The notes below the pieces were generated by a model that did no database searches, was not told the DNA's origin, and saw only the letters and a program-made list of their open reading frames with translations. Shown piece after piece: positions 12,901-20,999 of a stretch of 64,000 nucleotides of DNA (positions are counted from its first letter, which is position 1; each line of letters starts with the position of its first letter). A program made the position numbers and the translations under genes. This stretch comes from Anisus vortex (lineage: Eukaryota > Mollusca > Gastropoda > Planorbidae), in the NCBI GenBank assembly GCA_949126835.1, contig OX421507.1, positions 29,635,366-29,699,365 of the forward strand, in the 5' to 3' direction.

Positions 12901-15272
12901 AAAGTCGTTACATATGTTTATTTTTTTTTAAAACAATTTTTCAAATCTCTTAGTTTTTTTACACCGCGTCTGGAATTTTTTCTTTATTCCCTAGGCTAGG
13001 CCTAAAACTCGAACTAAAAATGGATAAGTCATTGTAGATTTCTAAAACTCTCCAAATTTAATCCAAATATTATATTAATTCATAAAAACGGCATTATTTT
13101 TAAATATTCAGCCTCAAATTTTATTTTATTTGCTAAAAACCATCGGGTGTACATCACAAAAACTTGCTCTGTCAAGAGAACCTTACGTAGTACCGAAAAA
13201 GTTGAATCGATTTTTCATTAATTTTAAAATGCGCTCGAGTGAATTTTAAAATATAAATCAAATCGGATAGCCGTTTTGTTCTATTTGACGCGTTTTTTTA
13301 CTTTAAAAATGCGTTTTTCGATTTAATATAATTATTTTACCCGTGTCTGTCTGTTATGTTGCCATTAGGGTTTCGTAACACCGCCGAGGACCGCACGCTC
13401 GGCCGTTATCGATAATTTACAGTAAAACGCTATTTACGCATTTCTTTTTTATTTCTAAGTTCTTGTATACGATTTTCAATATTATTAAATGTTTTAAAAC
13501 TAAATTTACGCGAACAGTAATTGTTTAAACATAAAAATAATATCTCTCCATGATTTTCGCTAAAACCACGTTTTAAGTAAAAAATGGCCGCCATGTTGTT
13601 TATTTTTCCGGTACCACATATCCTAGGCCTAATGACCTAAGGTTGCCAAATTTTTAGTTTATTTGTGAAATTAATAACAAAACACAACACAAATGATGAT
13701 ATTTCAAGTATTATAAGTTTATTTTTCATAAAAATATAAAAAAAACACAATATTGTAAGTTTTTATAATATTTTGCAGCTGTTTAGTCTCGTGTATTTTT
13801 TTGCGCCGGCTAAACTGTGCCAGACGGAATTTCCCGATCTTATAATTATTAATTATAAAACATTGGAAAGTCGGCTGACTTTCTAACCTTCATATTCAGA
13901 TTCCTCAGTTTCTAGGCTTTAAAATGATATATAATACAGTGACAAAGCTTAAAATATATATTTTGTTTAAAAAGGGAACTTTTAAAAACCTTATTGTGAA
14001 ACCTGCCATAGGCCACTTTTCCCTTTTCGGTATCGGTTCTAAGAAATTCCGACTGAAAATTTTCGTACCAGTCGCTATTGATCAGTATCTTAGGAAATCG
14101 CTGCAGACTTGATTAATGTATCGTGTTGCTTGGCTCTGTGACGTCACAAGCCTATGCTAAACACAATATAAATTTATTTTTTTTTGGAAAAAAAAATTTC
14201 TTTTTTATTTTTAAATAGTCTGCCGCCCTTCCTGAGACACTTATCAATGGCTCCACGCGAAAAAATTTTCAGTTGGAATTTTTTAGAACCCTACTTTTCT
14301 AGAACCAAGTACACTAAAGTATTACCGTAACTTTTATGTTTAAAAGGTATGCATTTTGGATAAGTTAAAAGGCAGTGTAACCCTTGAAAGTCAAGGTCGA
14401 CGTATATGCACCGGTGGTATGCACAATAACAACATTGAAGAAAAATAATCTTTAACTAGGGGTGCGACTTATCCACTTATACGCGAGTAGGCTATATACA
14501 GTAATTAAGTTTAGTATTTATGATGATTTCGTGATATTAAATTACTTATATGAGTTTTAAATTTGTCCGGCTTTGCAGTCATATTTTTCGCGCCGGTTTT
14601 TAAATTGATAAAGTTTTAAAGTTTTCAATAAAATTTATAGGCCTACCGACATGACGGGAAACATGTGAACTACTTTATTATTATTACCTTTAAATGTAAA
14701 TCTAAAATAGGATTGAGTCTAAGTCTAACATTAACAAATAAGATACCCCCAATGCGTCTTAGGAAAACATGTCACACTTTTTAATTTAATGCGAAAATCG
14801 GAACTCTCGAAAACAGAAATTGTCACGTCCCTACCAAAAAAGGACAAGGTTATAGATTCTAGTTTGTTTAATTAGTTAAATTAGTGTCCTGTAAAACCTG
14901 TAGCCTACTACTTGTACTTGTATTAGTCATTAGTATTCGTTGTAGCGTAAGAGCCAGTCATAGTAATAGTAGTAATACTGTTACTGTAACTGTAAGACAG
15001 TATCAGTAAGTTTCAGTGAGTAACAGTAAGTTAACTGTTAATAGTGTTAGTAAAAGCAAAGCAAAAGCCTCAAAAATCAAAAGGGTAATCGGTAACATAC
15101 ATTGGCGACAATACGGATATTTAGCCGAAATGAAAAAGTAAGCCAACTTAAACTTACATTGACCTTGCAGCTGCAAGTGCTTTTGTAACGGATATCTTGA
15201 CGCTTTGCTATTTAATAAGGCTAAACGAAAGCCTTGTAAGACAGACGGCCTTAGTAAACTCATCCCGGCCAT
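3849..15272 (-). CDS. NDUFB5: NADH dehydrogenase [ubiquinone] 1 beta subcomplex subunit 5, spliced, 3' part missing
   Basis: Accessory subunit of mitochondrial complex I (inner membrane, P module). Four exons, 15158-15272, 5657-5739, 4721-4787 and 3849-3910, join with phases 1, 0, 1, 0 into about 109 residues without a stop. The start MAGMSLLRP resembles the vertebrate NDUFB5 N-terminus and is Arg/Lys-rich with no acidic residue, as expected of a matrix-targeting presequence. Next come a basic matrix stretch (MQIVPSTFEWSRFKDDA), one hydrophobic helix (HFYILLGLLPMAALITYVNI) and the family signature IPEGYEPKEWEYHR. All introns are GT-AG. Vertebrate NDUFB5 is about 189 residues, so roughly 80 C-terminal residues are missing. 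I found no matching exon between 1 and 3848, so they probably lie left of the window. Intron 1 is 9.4 kb and repeat-filled. Family recognition is from memory of the family, not a search. Confidence 0.86.
4196..4600. repeat. Two diverged tandem copies of a ~217-bp repeat
   Basis: The word tttaatttgtgtcgtaattt begins at 4196 and again at 4413. Both are followed in order by gcaggcaat, a TTAAATTGTTA tract, taactttgtag-like words, ccttcatgtttaaattc and a cgggcacatacctgcta-like end. Located in NDUFB5 intron 3. Confidence 0.7.
4721..4787 (-). CDS. NDUFB5: NDUFB5 exon 3 (transmembrane segment)
   Basis: 67 nt in frame with exon 2, encoding the single hydrophobic helix HFYILLGLLPMAALITYVNI followed by FI and the first base of a Gly codon. 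The acceptor ends TTTTTCAG and the donor is GTAAGG. The pattern [HR]FY-x-L-x-G-x-P-x(4)-IT-x-VN-x-FIG is characteristic of NDUFB5. Confidence 0.88.
4940..5100. repeat. Dispersed repeat rich in 'gaaccaaaccc' words (partner near 24400-24520)
   Basis: The stretch with ttatggtctcactgaaccaa resembles ttatggtcttatcgaaccga near 24450, with similar flanking words. Probably two old copies of a transposable element of unknown type. Confidence 0.4.
5108..5234. repeat. 42-bp tandem repeat, three copies
   Basis: Units start at 5108, 5150 and 5192 with gattcctatctctattactg and are identical by eye. Located in NDUFB5 intron 2. Confidence 0.95.
5371..5637 (-). mobile_element. tRNA-derived SINE, reverse orientation, damaged head
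   Basis: The tail-to-head order of words matches the other copies here: agtaaagtatcccatctgac, gatcca, ggtgaatcagcgttcaacag, ctaggggattgtgaggccag, tttaccccaactaat, gctgggtagactcagggaca. The B-box part of the head is deleted. Lies in NDUFB5 intron 2, immediately 3' of exon 2. Confidence 0.75.
5657..5739 (-). CDS. NDUFB5: NDUFB5 exon 2
   Basis: 83 nt encoding LSVRNAGHEKKMQIVPSTFE and then WSRFKDDA. The acceptor is a pyrimidine-rich tract ending TTGTAG (5745-5740) and the donor is GTAAGT (5656-5651). This segment leads into the membrane helix. Oddity: the acceptor and the first ~20 exon bases are repeated twice more upstream in the transcript, at about 5827-5852 and 5936-5961. Confidence 0.82.
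5721..5980. repeat. Triplicated ~107-bp segment containing the NDUFB5 exon 2 acceptor
   Basis: The word ccagcatttct recurs at 5721, 5827 and (as ccagcttttct) 5936. Each is followed by the acceptor tract, gaaaacaaaagtgagtaa, ttccatc and (first two copies) ctaggggattgtgtgg. The last word belongs to the SINE family, so the duplication fused exon-edge and SINE sequence. Only the 5721-5739 copy joins an open exon. Confidence 0.85.
5984..6215 (-). mobile_element. tRNA-derived SINE, reverse orientation
   Basis: Contains the family body (ggtgaagcagccttcaccag, ctgtggccacggcatacta, gggattgtgtggccagc, cccatcacagctgggtagac, gggacaccctcaagtcccga) and a B-box-like gggattccaaccc. Head towards the right. 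Lies in NDUFB5 intron 1. Confidence 0.75.
6303..6387. repeat. 21-bp purine-rich tandem repeat, four copies
   Basis: Unit aaatatagagagatggagag plus g/a, repeated four times in NDUFB5 intron 1. Confidence 0.9.
6388..7668. other. Intronic AT-rich sequence, no gene recognised
   Basis: Part of NDUFB5 intron 1. Short open frames on both strands (for example 7047-7268 plus and 7387-7599 minus) show no family motif, no splice context and biased AT composition. I see nothing supportable beyond scattered TAGGCCTA words. Confidence 0.6.
7669..7785 (+). mobile_element. tRNA-derived SINE, head part only
   Basis: Forward copy of the SINE head: A-box-like tagccaagcgtc and B-box-like gatttgaatcc about 35 bp apart, then gtgaagtctaagatttgttc, ctcgagggtgcccctgagtc. 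The body after 'gagtctac' is missing. Lies in NDUFB5 intron 1, antisense to the gene. Confidence 0.75.
7891..10050. repeat. 28-bp minisatellite, about 77 nearly perfect copies
   Basis: The unit starts actgataaatacatctttgt and continues tttcattt; the phase never slips from 7893 to 10021 (76 steps of 28). Only two units differ by eye: adjacent copies at 9825 and 9853 carry acatAt instead of acatCt. Lies within NDUFB5 intron 1. Confidence 0.98.
10103..10154. repeat. 13-bp tandem repeat, four copies
   Basis: tgtgcactaaata repeated four times (second copy cttaata), next to the 28-bp array. Confidence 0.85.
10155..11160. other. Intronic AT-rich sequence with many TAGGCCTA words
   Basis: NDUFB5 intron 1. 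Includes a stretch around 10200-10285 (ggacatgtcctccttttgcc, then cctggcaacac) that looks like an old transposon end. No coding signal. Confidence 0.5.
11169..14508. mobile_element. Possible 3.3-kb DNA transposon relic with terminal inverted repeats
   Basis: The left end ccgtatatactcgcgtatta followed by taagtcacac is inverted at the right end, gtgcgacttatccacttata followed by cgcgagtaggctatatacagta. The arms differ by short indels. TA sits at both outer edges, compatible with a TA target duplication. The interior (11200-14450) contains no recognisable transposase; the short frames in it are unsupported. Lies in NDUFB5 intron 1. The superfamily is not assigned. Confidence 0.45.
14034..14290. 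repeat. Imperfect inverted repeat with ~50-bp arms
   Basis: Left arm 14034-14082 (cggttctaagaaattccgac, tgaaaattttcg, ctattgat) pairs with right arm 14243-14290 (atcaatggctccacgcg, aaaattttcagttggaattt, tagaacc) around a ~160-bp loop. Sits inside the 11169-14508 candidate element. Confidence 0.65.
14509..15157. other. Intron 1 start of NDUFB5
   Basis: AT-rich sequence between the candidate DNA element and exon 1. Contains short gtagt/actgt-type low-complexity sequence at about 14930-15060. No other gene recognised. Confidence 0.5.
15158..15272 (-). CDS. NDUFB5: NDUFB5 exon 1 (coding part)
   Basis: The ATG is at 15272-15270 on the minus strand, giving 38 codons plus one base. A second in-frame ATG follows three codons later; the first was chosen because it matches the family pattern M-A-x-M-S-L-L-R. 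The donor is GTAAGT at 15157-15152. The peptide is rich in Leu, Ser, Arg and Lys with no Asp or Glu, consistent with a mitochondrial presequence. The phase 1 junction rebuilds a Leu codon with exon 2. No clear TATA box was seen upstream (15273 onward). Confidence 0.8.
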
Positions 15273-15726
15273 GGTTGTGAGCTAAATAGCTAACCTTGAA
15301 AACACGGCTATTTACACAAAACCTAATCCCTCAACAAACACACAATAACCGTAAAAATAACCAAATCTTGCCAATTTATCGTTTTTATACCAAATTTAGC
15401 ATGTTGATACTTTTGCACTTAACCTTTATTTAACCTAATACTTACGGTAATTAGTTTCATGCGTGTGCTGCTTCTCTCCAAAGCCTAGGCTACATGAAAA
15501 AGGCTAGGGCGGGGGGGGGGGGGATTACGAATTTTCTAAATGATTAGATAACAACAATACAATGAAATAGATAGCGATATCATATTTCAAAAAGTTAATT
15601 ATAAAAAAACATTTGATAACGTTGATCATCTTTATTTACTTTTTAGTTTTTTTTACACAAATTAACAAATTGAAGAGGGGGATGGGGGGCTTTTAATATT
15701 ATCCCTTTTCAACTTATCGATATATA
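15273..15726 (-). promoter_or_regulatory. NDUFB5: 5' flank of NDUFB5
   Basis: Sequence immediately upstream of the NDUFB5 start codon, presumably holding the 5' UTR and promoter. No TATA box or initiator can be singled out. A G homopolymer lies at about 15510-15523. The inference rests on position only. Confidence 0.35.
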
Positions 15727-15767
15727 GGTAAATGTTTTGTGAACTATTAAAAAATGTGTGCGAACGT

Positions 15768-15968
15768 CATCATTGGCTCCATAGTCTCGAAAGACGATAA
15801 GATTTGCGCGTCTGTGATTTGGCCAGCCCTGCAAAATTGACTGTGCCTGTGGAGACCTATCCTTGAGAGACAGGCTCTATCGCATCTCTGGCACTTGAAA
15901 GCTGGACCGTTGGAGATTGTTAGGGGCAGCCTACTTTTCTTCGCTGCTCGTTTAGCCTCCGCCATAAG
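15768..15968 (-). mobile_element. 5'-truncated LINE 3' end encoding a zinc-finger tail, with 8-bp target duplication
   Basis: A 201-bp insert bracketed by gcgaacgt at 15760-15767 and 15969-15976. The minus strand encodes a C-terminal zinc finger (FKCQRCDRACLSRIGLHRHS then QFC; C-x2-C-x12-H-x3-C) of the kind that ends many LINE endonuclease/reverse-transcriptase proteins, followed by DAQILSSFETMEPM. The open frame runs past the insert to 15747 only by chance. It is too short to be active. The exact target duplications make this a clean retrotransposition event. Confidence 0.7.
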
Positions 15969-15989
15969 GCGAACGTAGGCCTAAGCATT

Positions 15990-16051
15990 CAGGCCTAAAT
16001 GTTTTGTGAATTATTAAAAAAATGTGTGCAAACGTAGGCCTAAGCATTCAG
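15990..16051. repeat. Local ~60-bp tandem duplication around cgtaggcctaagcattcag
   Basis: aacgtaggcctaagcattca occurs at about 15972 and 16031. The intervening aatgttttgtgaattattaa also resembles 15731-15755, left of the LINE insert. Confidence 0.6.
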
Positions 16052-16147
16052 TCGAGCGGCTCGAGCCTCCTCCCAACCCTCCCTCTCGCGGGGAGATACA
16101 CACACACACACATAGACCTACACACACACATAGCTAGGCCTACAATT

Positions 16148-17311
16148 CAGACCTGCCTACTCCCCCCCCCCCCCACTGGACCCATGAGGAAGACAGAGGC
16201 TAGTTATGTGGGAGATTTTCCAACTGATGAGGAAGATTTAGAGCAACGTAACAAAATACATAATAATTATAATTATAGGCCTACACAAACTATTGTGTCA
16301 GAGACTATTATTAATGAAAACCAATATTACCATATTGATAAGTAGGCCTACTAACGTAGAGATGTTTAAGAAAAGTGATCATTGGTCTTATTAAATAGGC
16401 CTACTACTCTTTAATTATTTTGTTTAAGAGGGCTCTTTATTTATTTATAGGCCTATTGGCCTATTATCTTTTTTTTAGGTTATAAGACATAGTAGCCTAG
16501 GCCTATCCTATAGGCTAATTATGTGACTTGAAATTTTCAAAATAAATGTTAACAATTGTGCTATTTACCAATAGAAGGATATTAAAGAGAGGATTCCATT
16601 CGTATATCATTTATTAAAATTGGATAACAATGAAATAAAGTTGTGAAATTTTAAGAGAAAAAAAAACAACAAAGATTCTTTGAAAGAAGAACAACTGAAG
16701 CTGATTTATCAGGGTTAAAATTATCTGTTACCTCCCTTGCTTACCAAACTTCTTAAATACATTTTAATTTATTAGTTAGAAGCTTTTAGCATCCCTAGTA
16801 TAATATAAAATGTACAATTTTAGTTAGTTAAGATGTTTATCTACAAAACAGAAATAATTTGTACCCGTAGTTTATTAATTTACTGCTAAACACAATGTGT
16901 AAATTCAGTGGATTAAAACCTTTAAACCCCAAGGGTAAACTAAAAAGGTATATAACAGTTTGATATCGGTACGGTTTCACAATCCAATTTAGTGCCAATA
17001 GATCAACTGATATAATAGGACTGATCAATTGATATAATAGGTCGTCTGCTACGCACACTATAGGGTAGGACAGGTAAGAGGATGAGAGTGGTAGGATCTT
17101 TGCAGATGAAAGCGGTATTATTAGTACTGGGTATTTGTAGACGTGTGTTAAAAAAAAAAAAAAAAACAGGCCAGCTAAATTACTCACAAACTAAAACGAC
17201 CGAAATTTCGAACAAAGAATCCGGAAGACTTTTAAATGTGTGCGTAAAAGCGGAAAAAAAGGGTTCAAATGCGTAGAACTCTCGCACAATGCGGGAGAGT
17301 AAGCAGGTCTG
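16148..17311. mobile_element. hAT-like element, 1164 bp
   Basis: The terminal inverted repeats cagacctgcctactc (16148-16162) and gagtaagcaggtctg (17297-17311) match at 14 of 15 positions. The flanking octamers ctacaatt and ctacatgt agree at 6 of 8, fitting an aged 8-bp target duplication. Near the left end a plus frame (16183-16345, MRKTEASYVGDFPTDEEDLE) is open and looks protein-like but is not recognised; upstream of it is CA- and C-rich low complexity. No transposase is evident, so the copy is probably non-autonomous or deleted. Confidence 0.65.
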
Positions 17312-17319
17312 CTACATGT

Positions 17320-18430
17320 ATTGTCTGCCAAGAACGTTCAGCGTCAGCCGAAACCTCAATCCAAAGGGTGGGAAGTTGAAACATCAAAGATTGCGCCGAT
17401 AACTAGCGCGATAGTTGGGAATAGCAAAGAATACAACAAAAAATATAACATTAGTCTCTTCTCACAGAGACTGTTAATTAATCGGCTTTTAATGAAGTGT
17501 ATTGTTCGAATTCAACAGGGTAATTTTTAATAGTTCCTCCACACATTAAAAGCCGAAATAATTATTAGCCTACCTACCCGTTTACTTTAACATAGGCCTA
17601 CCCCTAATTATGTTGTGATGGGCTATATAGTAGCCTATAACTATTATTATTAATGTATATAATAATCAACTGGTGCACATTTAGATTGCAATTTCCAGCT
17701 AAATTATTGATAAACTATCACTATATCAAAATGCCAATAGGTCTATATAGTTATAATATAGGCTATAGCCCTATATGAAATATTTCTATGGCCTAGTAAA
17801 CAAAAAGAAAACGAAATATTGTTAACATTCTCGGATTAAAAGAATAATGGTGTGTGCAGGAAGGGGCTGGCTGAGAGGCACCTTGACCCCCTCCCCTCCC
17901 ACGTAGCACGTATAGTGGCTACCCCTGTGAGAGTTATAGTCAATTTGAACTGTAGAAGAAGTTACAAAACTTGTAGACCTTTTCAATCTCAATTATATTT
18001 TAAATATATAGGGTAGACTAGGGCAAGAAGCCCCCGCTCTAAGGAATATTTGAAATTATATTATATTATATTTTTTTTCACCTAATATGATTGACTACTA
18101 GAAAAAAAAATTGAAAGGGGCAACTTACCCCGTGCATGGGGCAGAAGGCCCCCTTAGGGGGCATCTTACCCCATAAGTAGTTTTGAGGATGTTCTTAGTA
18201 TAGATGTGTATTATAGACAAATGCAACCTTGAAATTAAACAACAATAACTAATTTACAAAACAGCTGTAGAAAGATCATATTTAAAATAAAATGTTTAAG
18301 GTTATTAAATGTTAGAAAAATTAACAACATAATACTTAATATTATGATGTGTAGGCTCTATTTAATATACCGGTAATTTAGGTTTTCCCCTTTAAAACCT
18401 AACTAATTCTTAAATTTATATTATCTACTA
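17320..18430. other. Intergenic AT-rich sequence, no gene recognised
   Basis: Contains scattered TAGGCCTA words and a stretch at about 18010-18180 with repeated 'gggcagaaggccccct / cttaccccat' words that looks like an old transposon copy. No supportable coding region; the plus frame 17321-17530 has no recognisable motif. Confidence 0.5.
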
Positions 18431-18449
18431 TATAACCTGCTACCTGCTA

Positions 18450-18826
18450 CAATGGGGATCCCACACCGTCGATGCGTACTCCAGGATGGGTCGAGATAAT
18501 TAAGCTTTTATAACAATGGTATGGATCCTGGTGGAGCATGCATCCCTTGAGGTTTCTATGGACGAGGGCGCAGGTTCTGTTTGCTTTGGCAGCAATAGAT
18601 TGGACATATGTGCCCCAGTGGAGATTTTCTGTGATATTCACTCCAAGGTAGCTACAAGGCCTACTTGGCATCTGATACCCTCTCAGAGTGTGACCGAGCA
18701 AGGTACAGTATAGCTGGTGGGGATCCTAGTCCTCTTTCTTGAAAAAGTGAGGAGGTTGCAATTATCGACATTAGCCATTTCGATTCCCAGGTCTCCAACT
18801 TATTGAGGTTGTACTGTAGATATAAT
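18450..18826 (-). pseudogene. CR1/Jockey-group LINE reverse transcriptase fragment
   Basis: The minus strand, read through frameshifts, gives the region just after the polymerase active site of a non-LTR reverse transcriptase. First comes a LxxLxxWESKWLMS stretch, then SYLGVNITENLHWGTYVQSI, then KANRTCALVHRNLKG and RPILEYASTVWDPH. At least three frameshifts or stops interrupt it. The domain's N-terminal half and the active-site FADD motif are absent. The fragment abuts a hAT-like terminus at 18827. Confidence 0.75.
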
Positions 18827-18882
18827 CAGGGCCGGCTCTAGGGTTTTTGGCGCCCTAGGCGAAAACCAATTCTGCGCCCTCA
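18827..18882. mobile_element. hAT-like transposon terminus (single end)
   Basis: cagggccggctctagggttt followed by ttggcgccctaggcgaaaac is a well-known kind of hAT terminal sequence. Only one end is present; the other appears to have been lost, possibly when the LINE at 18941 inserted. Confidence 0.6.
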
Positions 18883-18940
18883 TTAAAGTGCATTTTGCGG
18901 GGTCTGCCGGGTATGGAACTTCGGAAATGTGTTTCTGTTA

Positions 18941-19349
18941 ATAATTGTTAAAATTCTTTTTGTCAGCTTTGATGCTCTTTTTTTACACTCTTGCTTGCTT
19001 GTGTGTATTGTTCCTGTGCCTTGGCCTTCTCTGCACGTGTTCGGCTGTTGTTTAGTACTGCCTTCATTTCTCTTCTCTGTTCTATTTTCTTCAGAGAGAC
19101 CGTTGAGATCCATTCCTTGTGATTGCGTATCTGTGGGCCTAAGACTTCCTGGCAAACTGTCTTTATTGTTGTTTCCACTGTCCTCCATTCCTTGTCTATT
19201 GATGTTTATTCTTCATTTATCATTTCATGCAGGACTTGGAATTTGTTTGCGAGTGCCAGCTTGAATTACACGCGTTTGGTTGGGTCTCTGAGGAGTATTG
19301 TGTTGAACTTCTTTCGCTGGTTTAATTCGCCTGTCCAATTCCTTCAAAG
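18941..19349 (-). mobile_element. RTE-like LINE, inverted 5' segment (linker between endonuclease and RT)
   Basis: The minus strand reads, with stops and a frameshift, as the linker region of an RTE-like LINE protein: FKLALANKFQVLHEM, then CQEVLGPQIRNHKEWIS, then NNSRTRAEKAKAQEQYTQAS, then (frameshifted) SIKADKKNFNNY. It ends at aacaattat, exactly where the adjacent plus-strand segment begins (aattatgcagatgct). The order and orientation are those expected for a 5' inversion produced by twin priming during reverse transcription. Confidence 0.75.
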
Positions 19350-20482
19350 AATTATGCAGATGCTCTAGCTGCAGAAGTTGAGGAAGCAGCCAGAAATGGA
19401 AATATGAAAGACTTGTATACCATCACCAAGAAGTTATCTGAGAAGGTTAGTAAACCTGAAAGACCGGTGAAAGATAAAGAAGGAAAGCAGATAATCGATG
19501 ACGAAGGACAAAAGAGAAGATGGGTGGAATACTTTGAAGAGCTACTCAACAGGCCAGCTCCACCAGACCCACCTGATATCCAGCCGGCGGACATAGACAT
19601 GCCGATAGACTGCAATGCACCTACAAAGGAAGAAATACGCCAAGCCATCAAGAAGCTTAAAAGCGGCAAGGCCCCTGGACCAGATGATATCCCTGCGGAG
19701 GCGCTGAAAGCGGACGTGGAGACTACAGTAGAGCTCTTACACCCCCTCTTCCAAAAGATCTGGGAAGAGGAGCAAGTCCCAACAGTGTGGAAAGAGGGAC
19801 TACTCATTAAACTCCATAAGAAAGGAAACTTAAGCTCCTGCTCTAACTATAGAGGAATTACCCTACTATCAATCCCAGGAAAGGTGTTCAACAAAATTCT
19901 GCTTGGCAGAATGCAGGATGCTGTTGATACAAAGCTGCGAGATCAACAAGCTGGTTATCGCAAGGATAGATCCTGCACTGACCAAATAGCTATACTGCGC
20001 ATCATCCTGGAGCAGTCGCTCGAGTGGAATTCCCCCATATATGTCAATTTTATTGGCTATGAAAAGGCTTTTGACAGCGTAGAAAGGGAATCACTCTGGA
20101 GGCTGCTAAGACACTATGGGATCCCTACAACTACAAAAATTACCTCTATAATTAAGAATTCTTATGAAGGATTGAAATGCAGAGTGATCCATAGAGGCCA
20201 CCCAACAGAGGCATTGCAAGTACGGACAGGAGTGAGACAAGGTTGTTTACTGTCGCCATTTCTGTTTCTGCTAGCGATAGACTGGGTCATGAGGACATCC
20301 ACATCAGATAAGCGTAATGACATCCAGTGGACGCTATGGTCACAACTAGACGATCTAGATTTTGCGGATGACCTGGCATTACTCGCACATACTCAGCAGC
20401 AGATGCAGGAAAAGACCAACATCGTGACAGAAAACTCCACTCGCCTTGGCCTCAACGTCCACAAAGGGAAGACAAAGTTCCT
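19350..20482 (+). pseudogene. RTE-like LINE reverse transcriptase, inactive, truncated at a TTAA
   Basis: Open from about 19350. The 5' part NYADALAAEVEEAARNGN continues the inverted segment upstream. From about 19600 it carries reverse transcriptase blocks: KAPGPDDIPAEAL, then SSCSNYRGITLLSIPGKVFN, then DQQAGYRKDRSCTDQIA, then VRQGCLLSPFLFLLAIDW, and the active-site motif LDFADDLALL (20353-20382). In motif A the usual catalytic Asp is replaced: FIGYEKAFDSV, with Gly codon GGC at 20055-20057. LINE similarity stops at GKTKFL, at a TTAA (20479-20482) where another element begins; the frame to 20519 beyond that is foreign. The thumb and C-terminal domains are missing. The element cannot be active. 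Confidence 0.85.
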
Positions 20483-20990
20483 TAACCCTATATTGCATGA
20501 ATTTAGGTTTCAAGTTTAAAAAATTTTTCATTGTGTTTTTTGTTCTTCTAATGGATAAAGAAAAAAAATTTGTTCAGAGTGTAATCCAAAAAAAGTGATA
20601 TTTAGTGTTGATTTTGGTCGTTGCATTTTTGCAACTGTGTGCAACCGAGCAACTTTTTTTCAAGAAGGCATCACAATGTCAAAAATTAAATAATTGCTAT
20701 TTTACAAAAATTTACAACTACAATGACAACAATTACATTTGAACATGATTTTAAAAAGATTTTGAAGTCTTTTGTGAGGTATTTTATTAAAATAAGTTAT
20801 AAAAAAGGTTTATCGCTCATGTTCATTTATAGGTAAAAATATAAAATTTTCATACAATAAATTTGGCATGCACAAATAAAAATAATTCAAACTAAAGGAA
20901 TGAGAAAATTATAATAATACTAAATTATTAGTTATTCAATAATTTTTTTTAGAGAACTAAAAAAAAACATTAGTAAGAAAATTAGCGTAT
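20479..20990. mobile_element. Possible piggyBac-like element, left end only
   Basis: The LINE frame ends at TTAA followed by ccctatattgcatgaattta, which fits a TTAA target with a CCC-type terminus. No matching right end and no resumption of the LINE were found downstream, so the extent is unknown. The following AT-rich sequence has no coding signal on the plus strand. Confidence 0.35.
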
Positions 20991-20999
20991 ATGACATTT

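Noticed and set aside
15747..15965. Small C2H2 zinc-finger gene
   Set aside because: The finger is the C-terminal tail of a LINE protein, and the segment is a 201-bp insert with target duplications.
18883..19188. Minus-strand 101-codon open frame MEDSGNNNKDS...
   Set aside because: A shadow frame of the inverted LINE linker; the true frame is the one reading CQEVLGPQIRNHKEWIS.
19352..19807. Minus-strand 151-codon Ser-rich open frame
   Set aside because: Antisense shadow of the LINE reverse transcriptase on the plus strand.
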